This document shows positions 25,141 through 34,812 of a stretch of DNA of 40,117 bases, piece after piece. The stretch comes from Chromatiales bacterium. GTDB lineage: Bacteria > Pseudomonadota > Gammaproteobacteria > Chromatiales > Chromatiaceae. Location of the stretch: contig JANTHH010000002.1 of NCBI GenBank assembly GCA_024762485.1, positions 1 to 40,117 of the forward strand. The letters run 5' to 3'. Below the pieces are notes generated by a model. The model ran no database searches and was not told where the DNA came from. It was given only the letters and a program-made list of their open reading frames with translations. Within the stretch, counting starts at the first letter, position 1, and the number at the start of each line of letters is the position of its first letter. A program made the translations under genes and the position numbers.

Positions 25141-25692
25141 TTGACCGAGCAGATTACGACCTCGCAACAGGTTTTCGAGCTCCTTGCGGATCTCGAGCAG
25201 CGCAGTCATACACATGCCCGTGTGCTGCCGATGGAAGTTCAGCAGGCAGATGTCTGGTCCGGGCTCACCTTCATGCTTGATGGCGTGCGCATGGTCTCGG
25301 CGATGAACGAGACCAACGAGATGCTCGCCCACCCCGAGCACATCACCGCGGTGCCCAAGGCGAAACCGTGGATGCTGGGGCTGGCGAATCTGCGCGGAAA
25401 CCTGATGCCGATCATCGATCTGCAGGCGTTTGTCGGCGGCAAGCCTATTGTGCCCGGCAAGAGCACACGGGTGCTGATCATCAACCAACGTGGCCTCACC
25501 TGTGGCCTGCTGGTTTCCAATGTGCTCGGCATGCGTCATTTCAACGAGGCGAATCGAATCAGTCACGCGCGAATGGATGGCACCATCGGCAATTACATCT
25601 TCGAGGCCTTCGGTCTCAACAAGGAGGTGTGGCCGGTATTCAGCATGTCGGCCCTGGCCGCGGACCCGGAGTTCCGATCCGCTGCGGCCTGA
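25141..25692 (+). CDS. pilI: PilI, CheW-like adaptor of the Pil-Chp system
   Basis: A 183-residue CheW-domain protein that couples the receptor PilJ to the kinase ChpA. The CheW core is seen in LTFMLDGVRMVSAMNETNEM, then AKPWMLGLANLRGNLMPIID, GKSTRVLIINQRGLTCGLLV and GTIGNYIFEAFGLNKEVWPV. The start appears to be a TTG at 25141, preceded by GAGGACG at the pilH stop; no earlier in-frame ATG is available. It is 70 bases before pilJ. Confidence 0.93.
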   Translation: MTEQITTSQQVFELLADLEQRSHTHARVLPMEVQQADVWSGLTFMLDGVRMVSAMNETNEMLAHPEHITAVPKAKPWMLGLANLRGNLMPIIDLQAFVGGKPIVPGKSTRVLIINQRGLTCGLLVSNVLGMRHFNEANRISHARMDGTIGNYIFEAFGLNKEVWPVFSMSALAADPEFRSAAA

Positions 25693-25762
25693 GGCTGCCT
25701 TTATAACGAAGAAACTGGAAGTCTACTGGCCGTCGAGACGACGCCATACCAGGGGGATGTCA

Positions 25763-27811
25763 ATGAAGTCTGTGATCAAGAAAAGTGGCCGCGAAGGCAG
25801 CAAGGCCATACCGTTGCTGGCCGGGCTGCTGGTCATCACCATCGTGCTTGCGGCGCTGTCTTTCGCGCACGTCTCGAAACAGCAGTCCTATAACGAGCAA
25901 TATCTGCTCAATGCCGCAGAGCAACAGGTACTGGCACAGAAGATCGCCAAGTATTCCATCGAGGCCGCGTTGGGTGACGAGGCCTCGTTCCCCCCGCTGA
26001 AGACCGCGCGCGACCGTTACGAGCAACTGCTGAAGGAATTGCGCGACGGTAACAAGTCGAAGGGATTGCCGCCGTCACCCGAGCCGGTCGCCCAGGAACT
26101 TGCCGCTGTCGAGACTGCATGGAACGAATTGCGTGACCGGGCAGATGAGATCCTCGTCAACCGCGAGGCCATCGTGACCATCGGTGAATTCATCAGTGTC
26201 ATCACCGAATTCATCCCCCAGTTGTCGGAGGTGTCGGATCAGGTGGTGCAGATCCTGATCCGCAAAAAGGCCGATCCGCACCAGATCTATCTGGCCAGTC
26301 GCCAGCTGATGCTCGCGCAGCGTATCGAGAACAACGTCAAGCGGATCCTGGAAGGTGGTTCCTCCACCGCAGTGGCCATCGACCAGTTCAGCCAGGATGC
26401 AGATCAGTTCGGGCGGGTGGTCAACGGCATGCTCAAGGGCGACAGCAGCATGGGCCTCAAGCGGGTCGATGACCCGGATGCGGAGCAGAAGCTGCGCGAG
26501 GCACTGACGCTGTTCAATTCGGTCAGTGACCATGCTGACGAGATCATCGAGACCACCCCGTCGGTGCTGCCCGCGCTGGAGTCGGCCAGCGACATGGGTG
26601 AGGTCTCCGAGGAGCTGGATGCCAGGACGCGTGAGCTGATCACGGCCTATGAGAGCGTCCCCGGTCTGCTGCATGTGGGTCCGATCCGTATTGACCTCAC
26701 CGTGGTGACAATACTGGGCGCCGCAGCCCTGTTCTTCCTGGTGTTGCTGGGTTTTGCCCTGGTGAACGACGCACGCCGCCGGGAGCGGGAAAGCGCAGAG
26801 CAGTATCAGCGTAATCAGGCGGCCATCCGCCGCCTGCTGGATGAGCTCGGCGATCTCGCCGACGGTGATCTCACCGTCGAAGCGACAGTCACCGAGGACA
26901 TCACCGGCGCCATCGCTGACTCCATCAACTACGCCATCGAGGCCATGCGCGGACTGGTCGCCACCATCAACGATACCGCCGGCAAGGTCTCGACCTCCGC
27001 CCAGGAGACACGTTCGACCGCCATGCAGCTGGCCGAGGCATCGGAGAAGCAGCACGACGAGATTGCCGGCACCACCGAAACGGTGCGCGAAATGAACAAG
27101 GCCATCGAGCAGATGGCAGAGGACGCCGGCAGCTCGGCAGAGATCGCACAGCGTTCCCTCGACGTCGCAGCCGAGGGCGGGGAGACGGTACGCCGCTCCA
27201 TCAGCGGCATGGACAATATCCGTGAGCAGATCCAGGAGACATCCAAGCGGATCAAGCGCCTGGGCGAGAGTTCACAGGAGATCGGCAACATCGTGGAGTT
27301 GATCGAGGATATCGCCGACCAGACCAACATCCTGGCCCTCAACGCCGCCATGCAGGCGGCGATGGCCGGCGAGGCAGGTCGTGGCTTCGCGGTGGTTGCC
27401 GACGAGGTGCAGCGACTGGCCGAACGCTCCTCCAACGCCACCAAGCAGATCGAGGCACTGGTGAAGACCATCCAGGCGGATACCAGCGAGGCGGTCAGCT
27501 CGATGGAATCCAGTACTTCCGAGGTGGTCAGCGGTGCCAAGCTCGCCGAGGATGCCGGACAGGCGCTGCAGGAGATCGAGGAGGTCTCCCGCAATATCGC
27601 CGAGGTGACCCGCCGGATCGCCGAGTCCGCGCGCCACCAGTCGGAGGAGACGAGCCAGATCAACGACAGCATGAACCACATCCAGGAGGTCACTACCCAG
27701 ACCACCGAGGGCAGCAACCAGACGGCCGCGGCCATCGGTACCCTCGCCGACATGGCGGACGACCTGAAGAAGTCAGTCTCCGGCTTCCGTCTTCCCGAAG
27801 AAGACAAGTAA
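25763..27811 (+). CDS. pilJ: PilJ, methyl-accepting chemotaxis protein for twitching
   Basis: A 682-residue receptor. TM1 is at about residues 14-36 (LLAGLLVITIVLAALSFAHV), followed by a large periplasmic helical domain, TM2 at about 309-334 (VVTILGAAALFFLVLLGFAL), a HAMP-like segment with LADGDLTVEATVTEDITGAI, and a long cytoplasmic coiled coil. The signalling tip at about 515-556 reads IADQTNILALNAAMQAAMAG then EAGRGFAVVADEVQRLAERS. I chose the ATG at 25763, which AGGGGG (25751-25756) serves at 6 bases; the ATG at 25757 directly abuts that site. An open frame continues upstream into pilI but is not coding. Confidence 0.95.
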   Translation: MKSVIKKSGREGSKAIPLLAGLLVITIVLAALSFAHVSKQQSYNEQYLLNAAEQQVLAQKIAKYSIEAALGDEASFPPLKTARDRYEQLLKELRDGNKSKGLPPSPEPVAQELAAVETAWNELRDRADEILVNREAIVTIGEFISVITEFIPQLSEVSDQVVQILIRKKADPHQIYLASRQLMLAQRIENNVKRILEGGSSTAVAIDQFSQDADQFGRVVNGMLKGDSSMGLKRVDDPDAEQKLREALTLFNSVSDHADEIIETTPSVLPALESASDMGEVSEELDARTRELITAYESVPGLLHVGPIRIDLTVVTILGAAALFFLVLLGFALVNDARRRERESAEQYQRNQAAIRRLLDELGDLADGDLTVEATVTEDITGAIADSINYAIEAMRGLVATINDTAGKVSTSAQETRSTAMQLAEASEKQHDEIAGTTETVREMNKAIEQMAEDAGSSAEIAQRSLDVAAEGGETVRRSISGMDNIREQIQETSKRIKRLGESSQEIGNIVELIEDIADQTNILALNAAMQAAMAGEAGRGFAVVADEVQRLAERSSNATKQIEALVKTIQADTSEAVSSMESSTSEVVSGAKLAEDAGQALQEIEEVSRNIAEVTRRIAESARHQSEETSQINDSMNHIQEVTTQTTEGSNQTAAAIGTLADMADDLKKSVSGFRLPEEDK

Positions 27812-27853
27812 GCGGTTTCGGGCCGATTCACGGAGAGCTGGGAGTCATACGTC

Positions 27854-30800
27854 ATGCAGCCTGAACAGGCACAGGATTTCAGTACCCTGCGATGGGTTCG
27901 CACGCCGCTGGATGAGACCATCCGCCAGGCGAGACGGGCCCTCGAGGCCCACGTCGAAGGTGACGGCGCAGATGCGGGCATGGTCGCCTGTGCCAAGGCG
28001 TTGCACCAGCTCAATGGTGTGCTTCAGGTGGTGCAGGTCTATGGCGGCGCCATGCTGGTCGACGAGATGGAGCAGGTTGCCAAGGCCATTGCGGATGGCA
28101 GGGTGGGGCGTGAGAAGGATGCCCTCGAGGCCCTGGTTCTCGGTCTGGTGCAGCTGCCCGCCTACCTTGAGCGCGTGGAGATGGGTGAGCCGGACATCCC
28201 GCTCATCCTGTTGCCGTTGCTCAACGACCTGCGTGCCGCGCGTGACAGGCCGCTGGTCTCGGAGATCTCGCTGTTCGCGCCGAATCTCGAACAGCTGATC
28301 AATGCCGAGACGGTGGTGCCCGGCAGCGGCAATCCGGAGCTGCCGTCGATCATACGCAAGAACCGGGCGGATTTTCATCGTGGCCTGCTGAGCTGGTTCC
28401 GTGACCAGGACAGTGCCGTGGGGCTGCGCCGTATCCGCGCCTTTCTCGAGGCAGTCAGCAGCCAGAGCGGCACCTCGCGGCTGCGTCGCATCCTCGATGC
28501 GGCTGATGCGCTGGTGGTGGCCATCCAGGAAGGCACGCTGGACAACAGCATGGCGATCAAGCTGATCTTTGGCCAGCTCGACCGCTTCCTCAAACGGGTC
28601 ATTGATGACGGTGAAGAGGCGGCGGTCAGCGATTTCCCCATCGAACTCCTGAAGAACCTGCTTTATTACGTCGCCCTCTCGCCCTCTGACAACCCCGTGA
28701 TCGAGGCGGTGCGTCATTCGGCTGATCTGGCCAACACCTTCCCGGTTCACGAACTGTCCGAACTGGCGGATGACCGACTTGGCGGTGCCGGGCGTGAGTT
28801 GTTCGAGGCCGTCAGCAACGCGCTTCGTCAGGACCTGCTGCAGGTCAAGGACGAGCTCGACCTCTTCATGCGCGCGGACGATGCTGACACCAGTCGCCTG
28901 GCCGGGATGATCGAGCCGTTGCGTCGCTCTGCCGACACCCTGGGCATGATCGGTCGTGGCGAGCTGCGGGCGCATCTGAAGGATGCGGGCGACCGCCTTT
29001 CCGATTGGGCCGATCAGGGCGAGCGACCGGCAGAAGACGATCTGCTCGCGGTGGCCAGTGCCATCCTGCGCGTGGAATCGGCGCTGGCGGGTCTCGAGCC
29101 GACGGTGAAGAGCAGCCAACCGGTGGCCGAGCAGTCTGCGGAGCAGGCACTGACCAGCGGCGAGCTGCAGGTTCATGTCGCTGCAGCCATCCAGGAGGCG
29201 TTTGTCGATCTCTCACGGGTCCGGGAATCGGTCAGTGCCTATCTCGATGCCCCGGATGACGTGAAGCGGCTGTCCGGACTGCCGCGCAGGCTGCACAGCG
29301 TTTCGGGCGCACTGCGTATCCTCGAGCAGCCGGAGGTGGCGGGCCAGCTCGATCATCTCGGTGCCTATCTGGAGGGGGTGGCCCGGGGGGATTCGACCGC
29401 TCCCGACGCCGCGCAGCGGGATGCTCTCGCCGAGATCATCACCGGCATCGAATATTACCTGGAGGCGGTGCAGGAAGGCCGCCCGGGCGAGCAGGAGATC
29501 CTCGACTTCACCCAGCAGGCGGTACGGCGTCTGAATGTCGGTGATCTGCTGACGAAGATGGAGGAGGCGCCGGCAGCACAGCCACAGGCCCAGCCAGTCG
29601 AGCCGGTGGCCGCCGCAGCCCAGCCGGTCTCGGAGGATGTGGATCAGGAGATCCTCGATATCTTTCTCGAGGAGACGGAGGAGGAGCTCGAACGGATCCA
29701 GGAATTCTATCCCCGCTGGCGAGCCGATCAGCAGGACCAGGAGGCGTTGCAGACCGTGCGGCGCTCCTTTCACACGCTCAAGGGCAGCGGCCGGCTGGTC
29801 GGCGCCCTGACGATCGGCGAGTTCGCCTGGTCGATCGAAAATCTCTTCAACCGGATCATCGACAACACCATAGCGATCACCGATCAGGTGCTCGCCCTGC
29901 TCGACGAGGCCGTGGCCATGTTGCCCGAGATGGTGGCCGCACAAGCCACCGGAACCGTGCCGCAGGTCGATCATGCCGCGATTGAGGCGCGGGCCTTCGA
30001 GCTCGCCAGTGGCATGCCCCAGGAGGGCGGCTCAGTGGCACCGGCTGGAGAGGCCGGTGTCGTCGCCTCGCCGGAGCCGGCTGCAGCGGAAGAGTCGTCC
30101 ACGGAGGAGGTCTCCGATGCCGAACGCGCTGCACTGGAGACCGACGAGGCCGAGGTCGCCGCCGAGCTGGCCGATCTCGACGAACTGGTCTCCACGCCGC
30201 TGGAAGAGATCGAGCTTCCGGACCTGGAGATGCCAGAGCTGGATGTGTCCTCGCACGAGCAGCTGGTGTCTGAAGAGGAGGACCTCGAAGAGATCACCCT
30301 CGATGCAGACTCCGTCCCGGCGCTTGCCGAGGAGTCGATTGAAATCACCCCCCCGGCCGAAGAGACGGTTGACCGGGAGCCTCAGACCGGCCCCGTTGCG
30401 GGGGAGGAGAGACACGAGGTAGACGCGTCAGAACTGCAGGAGGAGGAGGCCCAGGAGCCTGAGTCCATCCTCCTGATGCCCGAGAGCGAGCCCGAAACAG
30501 AACCCGAGATCGAGCCGGAGCCTGCGGCCATCACACTGGATCCAGCCCTGGCGGAGATCTTCGGCAATGAGGCCAAGGTCCACCTGCAGACGCTGGCGGA
30601 CTTTCTCGCCGAATGCGATACCGCACCCTGCGAGCCCACTGACGCACTGGCGCGTGCCCTGCATACCCTGCGTGGCAGTGCACATATGGCCCAGGTCGAC
30701 CCTGTCGCCGAGGTGGCGGGTGCCGCGGAGGATCTGGTCAACCTGTTGCGCCAGCATGGCCGGCGCGCAGAGTCGCCGGTCATCCGGATGTTGCAGGAGG

Positions 30801-33547
30801 TCCGGGATACGATCCGTGCCGTGCTCGATGTGATCAACGTACCAGGCAGCGAGCTGCCGTCCTGGATGGATTTGCAGTCCGCACTACAGGCGAGCCGCGC
30901 CGCACTGGAAGAAGAGATTGAACGTCAGGCTGCGGTGGACGCGATCAGCCAGCCGAGCGAGGTGGTCGACGAGGAGCTGCTCGAGATCTTCCTCGAAGAG
31001 GCCCGGGAACTGTTCGAGCAACTTGAAGCGGCCTACGGCCGCTGGGTGTCGAAGGCCGACGACGAGGCGTTGCTCGAGTTGCAGCGTGCGCTCCATACCT
31101 TCAAGGGCGGTGCCAGGCTCGCGGGGCTGGTTCAACTCGGTGATCTTAGCCACGCCATGGAGTCGTTGTTCGATGCCCTGGTGGAAGGCCGAGTCCCCGC
31201 AGACGAGACAGTGCATGCACTGGTTCGAAGCGGCATCGATCAGCTCGCCGTGGAGACCGATCGTGTCGAGCGCAGGCAGGTGCCCGGCGACACGAGTGCG
31301 CTTGTCCATGCCATGGAATCCGCTGCGCGTGGTGAACTGGCCGCTGCGGCAGAAACCGTCTCCGGGACCGCCGTCTCCACCCCGAGCGACGAAGAGGTGC
31401 TCTCCGAGCCGGTATCCGAGCCCCAGCCCGAGGTTGAGGAGTCGATCCTCATGGAGGAGGTGGACTCGTCCCTGGAGGAGGCCTCATCACTGCTCGCCGA
31501 TTCGTCACTGATCCGCGATTCCCAGCTGCTGACCGATTCCGAACTGCTGGGTGAAACCGATTTCTTCGAGGACAGCCAGGCGACCTTTGAGACGAGCGAA
31601 GGTGAAAGCCGCATCATTCGTTTCCCAGGCAGTGAACTCGAGGAGGGCGCTGACGTGCCACGCCGGTTGCCTCCCGAGCCGGAGGCGGCCGAACCGGCGA
31701 GCGCCAGCCAGGAACAGGTACGCGTGCGCGCCGATCTGCTCGACCAGCTGGTCAACAGCGCGGGCGAGATCAGCATCTATCGGTCACGCATGGAGCAGCA
31801 GAACCTGACACTGGGGTTCAACCTGCAGGAACTGGGACAGACCACTGCCCGCCTGCGCGATCAGCTGCGTCATCTGGAGATGGAGACCGAGGCACAGATC
31901 CTGGCGCGCTTCGAGCGCGAGCGGGAGGAGCAGGAGGCGGTTGAAGGTGACTTCGATCCGCTGGAGATGGATCGCTACTCGACCATCCAGCAATTGTCCC
32001 GCTCTCTGGTGGAGACAGTGACAGACCTTGCCAGTATCGGTGATGCACTGGAGGAACTCGGCCGTGATACGGACACCCTGCTGCTGCAGCAGGCGAGGGT
32101 GGGTAATGATCTGCAGGACGGTCTGCTGCGCACCCGCATGGTGCCCTTCGGCACCCAGGTCAACCGTCTGCAGCGAGTGGTGCGTCAAGCGGCGCAAACC
32201 ACCGGTCGACAGGCGGAACTCGTGGTCAACGGTGCCGAGGGCGAGGTGGATCGCAGCATTCTCGGCCGTATCCTCGGCCCACTGGAGCACCTGCTCCGCA
32301 ACGCGGTGGCACACGGCATCGAGCCGGTGGCCGGACGCCGTGCGGCTGGCAAACCTGACACCGGGAGGATCGAACTCTCGGTCAGCCGGGAAGGCCCGGA
32401 TGTGTTGATCCGGGTCCAGGATGACGGCGCGGGTCTGGATCTCGAGGCGATACGCGAACGCGCCATCGCCAAGGGCATGCTCGACCCGCAGGCCGAGGTC
32501 AGCGATGCAGACCTGCAGCAATTCGTGCTCGAGCCCGGCTTCAGCACGGCCGACGAGGTCACCCAGGTGGCCGGACGTGGCGTCGGCATGGATGCCGTGC
32601 TCAGCGATGTCAAACAACTTGGTGGCTCCCTCGACCTGTCTTCGGAGACGGGCCACGGACTGGGGATCACCATACGGCTGCCATTCACACTGTCCATCTC
32701 CGAGGCCCTGCTGGTGACGGTCGGCGACGACGTCTATGCCGTGCCCCATGCCAACGTGGATGGGGTGGCGCGGATCTCACGCGAGGATCTGCTGGCCTGT
32801 TATGAAGGACGCAAGGCATCGTTCGAGTATCTCGGGCAGGAATACCTGGTGCGTTATCTCGGCGCCTTCATCGACGCCAGTGCGGCGGTTCTGCCGGAGA
32901 GCCAGAAGTGGTTCCCGATCCTGCTGTCGCGCGTCGGCGATCACCGGGTCGCACTGCACGTGGACAGCCTGATCGGCAACCGTCAGGTGGTGACGAAGTC
33001 GGTCGGTGTGCAGCTCAGCACGGTGCGCTCCATATCCGGCGGCACGATTCTCGCCGATGGGCGCGTGGCGTTGATCCTCGACATCAAGGGACTGGTCCAC
33101 ATTGACACCACTCAGCCGGTGATGCCTGTCGAGCCGGTTGAAACGGTGGAGGAGGCAGCCGCACCTGAGGCGACGACGGTCATGGTGGTGGATGACTCGA
33201 TCACCGTGCGCAAGGTCACCAGCCGGCTGCTGGAGCGGCACAACATGAATGTAGTGACGGCGAAGGATGGTGTCGATGCGGTGACGCTGCTGGAAGAGCA
33301 TCACCCGAGCATTATGCTGCTGGACATCGAGATGCCGAGGATGGACGGCTTCGAGCTGGCCCGTCATATGCGCAATACACCGGAGCTGCAGGATATCCCG
33401 ATCATCATGATCACCTCGCGGACGGGTGAGAAACACCGGCAGCGGGCGATGGACCTCGGTGTCCAGCGCTACCTGGGCAAGCCCTACCAGGAGAACGAGT
33501 TGCTCGACAATATCTACACGGTGCTTGCGGAGGCCGGACATGCTTGA
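27854..33547 (+). CDS. chpA: ChpA, multi-Hpt hybrid CheA-type kinase of the Pil-Chp system
   Basis: A 1,897-residue hybrid kinase. Histidine-phosphotransfer-like motifs are visible at His51 (ALHQLNG, weak), His481 (RLHSVSG, weak), His640 (HTLKGSG), His937 (HTLRGSA) and His1081 (HTFKGGA). Acidic linkers occupy about 715-890 and 1130-1275. The dimerisation part starts near 1289, the ATPase has its N-box at Asn1483 (LRNAVAHGIE) with later GRGVGMD and GHGLGITIRLPF, a CheW-like part follows, and a receiver covers about 1774-1895 with phospho-acceptor Asp1824 (LLDIEMP). Pseudomonas ChpA is larger with more phosphotransfer domains, so this is a shorter version. The stop overlaps chpC by 8 bases. Confidence 0.95.
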   Translation: MQPEQAQDFSTLRWVRTPLDETIRQARRALEAHVEGDGADAGMVACAKALHQLNGVLQVVQVYGGAMLVDEMEQVAKAIADGRVGREKDALEALVLGLVQLPAYLERVEMGEPDIPLILLPLLNDLRAARDRPLVSEISLFAPNLEQLINAETVVPGSGNPELPSIIRKNRADFHRGLLSWFRDQDSAVGLRRIRAFLEAVSSQSGTSRLRRILDAADALVVAIQEGTLDNSMAIKLIFGQLDRFLKRVIDDGEEAAVSDFPIELLKNLLYYVALSPSDNPVIEAVRHSADLANTFPVHELSELADDRLGGAGRELFEAVSNALRQDLLQVKDELDLFMRADDADTSRLAGMIEPLRRSADTLGMIGRGELRAHLKDAGDRLSDWADQGERPAEDDLLAVASAILRVESALAGLEPTVKSSQPVAEQSAEQALTSGELQVHVAAAIQEAFVDLSRVRESVSAYLDAPDDVKRLSGLPRRLHSVSGALRILEQPEVAGQLDHLGAYLEGVARGDSTAPDAAQRDALAEIITGIEYYLEAVQEGRPGEQEILDFTQQAVRRLNVGDLLTKMEEAPAAQPQAQPVEPVAAAAQPVSEDVDQEILDIFLEETEEELERIQEFYPRWRADQQDQEALQTVRRSFHTLKGSGRLVGALTIGEFAWSIENLFNRIIDNTIAITDQVLALLDEAVAMLPEMVAAQATGTVPQVDHAAIEARAFELASGMPQEGGSVAPAGEAGVVASPEPAAAEESSTEEVSDAERAALETDEAEVAAELADLDELVSTPLEEIELPDLEMPELDVSSHEQLVSEEEDLEEITLDADSVPALAEESIEITPPAEETVDREPQTGPVAGEERHEVDASELQEEEAQEPESILLMPESEPETEPEIEPEPAAITLDPALAEIFGNEAKVHLQTLADFLAECDTAPCEPTDALARALHTLRGSAHMAQVDPVAEVAGAAEDLVNLLRQHGRRAESPVIRMLQEVRDTIRAVLDVINVPGSELPSWMDLQSALQASRAALEEEIERQAAVDAISQPSEVVDEELLEIFLEEARELFEQLEAAYGRWVSKADDEALLELQRALHTFKGGARLAGLVQLGDLSHAMESLFDALVEGRVPADETVHALVRSGIDQLAVETDRVERRQVPGDTSALVHAMESAARGELAAAAETVSGTAVSTPSDEEVLSEPVSEPQPEVEESILMEEVDSSLEEASSLLADSSLIRDSQLLTDSELLGETDFFEDSQATFETSEGESRIIRFPGSELEEGADVPRRLPPEPEAAEPASASQEQVRVRADLLDQLVNSAGEISIYRSRMEQQNLTLGFNLQELGQTTARLRDQLRHLEMETEAQILARFEREREEQEAVEGDFDPLEMDRYSTIQQLSRSLVETVTDLASIGDALEELGRDTDTLLLQQARVGNDLQDGLLRTRMVPFGTQVNRLQRVVRQAAQTTGRQAELVVNGAEGEVDRSILGRILGPLEHLLRNAVAHGIEPVAGRRAAGKPDTGRIELSVSREGPDVLIRVQDDGAGLDLEAIRERAIAKGMLDPQAEVSDADLQQFVLEPGFSTADEVTQVAGRGVGMDAVLSDVKQLGGSLDLSSETGHGLGITIRLPFTLSISEALLVTVGDDVYAVPHANVDGVARISREDLLACYEGRKASFEYLGQEYLVRYLGAFIDASAAVLPESQKWFPILLSRVGDHRVALHVDSLIGNRQVVTKSVGVQLSTVRSISGGTILADGRVALILDIKGLVHIDTTQPVMPVEPVETVEEAAAPEATTVMVVDDSITVRKVTSRLLERHNMNVVTAKDGVDAVTLLEEHHPSIMLLDIEMPRMDGFELARHMRNTPELQDIPIIMITSRTGEKHRQRAMDLGVQRYLGKPYQENELLDNIYTVLAEAGHA
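31487..31558 (+). repeat. Four tandem 18-bp units in the ChpA linker
   Basis: Codons 1212-1235 of chpA encode SLLADS, SLIRDS, QLLTDS, ELLGET, four successive imperfect six-residue units. They lie in the acidic linker between the last phosphotransfer domain and the kinase core, and the period of six suggests local duplication. A similar hexad-like stretch (VDSSLEEAS) precedes it. Confidence 0.6.
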
Positions 33548-34028
33548 TTCAGCTTTTCGCCCGGGCAACGAGATCCGCAGCGTCTTCATTCCGGTGGGTG
33601 ACACGCGTCTGCTGCTGCCGAACGCGGTGGTGGCAGAGATCATCGATTACCGCGCATCGGCCGCAGACCATGAGCTTGGCGAGCACGACTGGTGGCGAGG
33701 CATGGTGCCGTGGCGCCAGCACAAACTGCCCCTGGTCGCCTTTGATGTCCTGATGGGTGGTGAATTCTCCCGGCCGCGACGGGCGCGGATCGTCGTCTGC
33801 AATGCGCTGAGCGACGAGGCGCTGGAGGATTTTATCGGCATTGTTTCAGCCGGCATCCCGCGCATGGTGCTGGTGAACGAGGCCGAAATCGAGGTGCTGC
33901 CCGCCGAGCCGGGCGACGAGGAGCGGGCCATCACCGCACGGGTGCGTCTGCACGATCAGGAGGCCCTGATCCCGGATATGAACCGACTCGAGGAACTGGT
34001 CGAGGAGATGACGGCCACCTCCGCCTGA
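33540..34028 (+). CDS. chpC: ChpC-like CheW adaptor
   Basis: A 162-residue CheW-domain protein, the second adaptor in the cluster. CheW-like features: IRSVFIPVGDTRLLLPNAVV, WWRGMVPWRQHKLPLVAFDV, and IVSAGIPRMVLVNEAEIEVL. In Pseudomonas ChpC is an accessory adaptor for ChpA-linked signalling. The ATG at 33540 overlaps the chpA stop by 8 bases, so translation is coupled. No chpB methylesterase gene lies between chpA and chpC. The 56 bases after its stop, before the opposing rsmE stop, show no clear terminator. Confidence 0.88.
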   Translation: MLDSAFRPGNEIRSVFIPVGDTRLLLPNAVVAEIIDYRASAADHELGEHDWWRGMVPWRQHKLPLVAFDVLMGGEFSRPRRARIVVCNALSDEALEDFIGIVSAGIPRMVLVNEAEIEVLPAEPGDEERAITARVRLHDQEALIPDMNRLEELVEEMTATSA

Positions 34029-34084
34029 GCAGGCGCCCGCGCGGCACTGTCCCGGCGACTGTTCATTCCCACACGCTCAACCTG

Positions 34085-34810
34085 TCAACCCATATCCCCC
34101 CACAAGACCTGTATGGCTGCCAGTGCAGCCAGGGGCGCAGTCTCGGTGCGCAATATCCTCGGTCCCATGCGGATCGCCTGGAATCCCGCGACCATGGCCT
34201 GTTCCCGTTCCTCCGCCGTCAGCCCGCCCTCCGGCCCGACCAATAGACTGATGGCGTTGGCGGGTGGTGCAAGATCAGGTAGGCCGCGGCTTGCCCGGTG
34301 GTCGAGCAGAAGCCCGGGAGGGGCATCGTTCAGCCAGTCGCCGAGCGCGGCTGCAGAATGCAGCGAGGGCAGCCGACGCCGGCCCGATTGCTCGCAGGCG
34401 CCGATCATGACCCCCTGCCAGTGGTTCAGGCGCTTGTGCAGCCGCTCGCCACTTAACCGGACCACGCAGCGTTCGGTGAACAGCGGGGTGATGGCGGCGA
34501 CGCCGAGTTCCACCGATTTCTGGATCACCAGGTCCATGCGGTCGCCCTTGGAGATGCCGATGCCGAGGTGGATGGAAAGGGGGGGCTCCGGCTCGGGCTC
34601 GCCGCATTCTTCGACCCGTATCACGGCGGCATCCCTGCGCGGCTGCAGCAGGGTTGCACGGTAGTCGCAGCCATCGCCGTTGAATACCACCAGGGTGTCA
34701 CCCGCCCGCAGTCGCATGACCTGGGTGAGATGGCGTGACGGTGCCTCAGGCAGGGTGACGGTCTGTGCCGTGGTGAGGTCGATGTCGGCATAGACGCGGC
34801 GCGGACGCAT
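34085..34810 (-). CDS. rsmE: 16S rRNA (uracil1498-N3)-methyltransferase RsmE
   Basis: RsmE methylates U1498 of 16S rRNA with SAM. The 241-residue product has an N-terminal PUA-like part (RHLTQVMRLRAGDTLVVFNG) and a SPOUT-fold C-terminal domain with the trefoil-knot signatures ISLLVGPEGGLTAEEREQA and MGPRILRTETAPLAALAAIQ. The segment GISKGDRMDLVIQKSVELGV is family-typical. It starts 2 bases after bioA, an order also seen in Pseudomonas. Confidence 0.95.
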   Translation of the reverse strand: MRPRRVYADIDLTTAQTVTLPEAPSRHLTQVMRLRAGDTLVVFNGDGCDYRATLLQPRRDAAVIRVEECGEPEPEPPLSIHLGIGISKGDRMDLVIQKSVELGVAAITPLFTERCVVRLSGERLHKRLNHWQGVMIGACEQSGRRRLPSLHSAAALGDWLNDAPPGLLLDHRASRGLPDLAPPANAISLLVGPEGGLTAEEREQAMVAGFQAIRMGPRILRTETAPLAALAAIQVLWGDMG

Positions 34811-34812
34811 GC

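Noticed and set aside
25490..25762. Upstream extension of the pilJ reading frame into pilI
   Set aside because: The region codes for the CheW domain of pilI in another frame, and a good ribosome-binding site marks the pilJ ATG at 25763.
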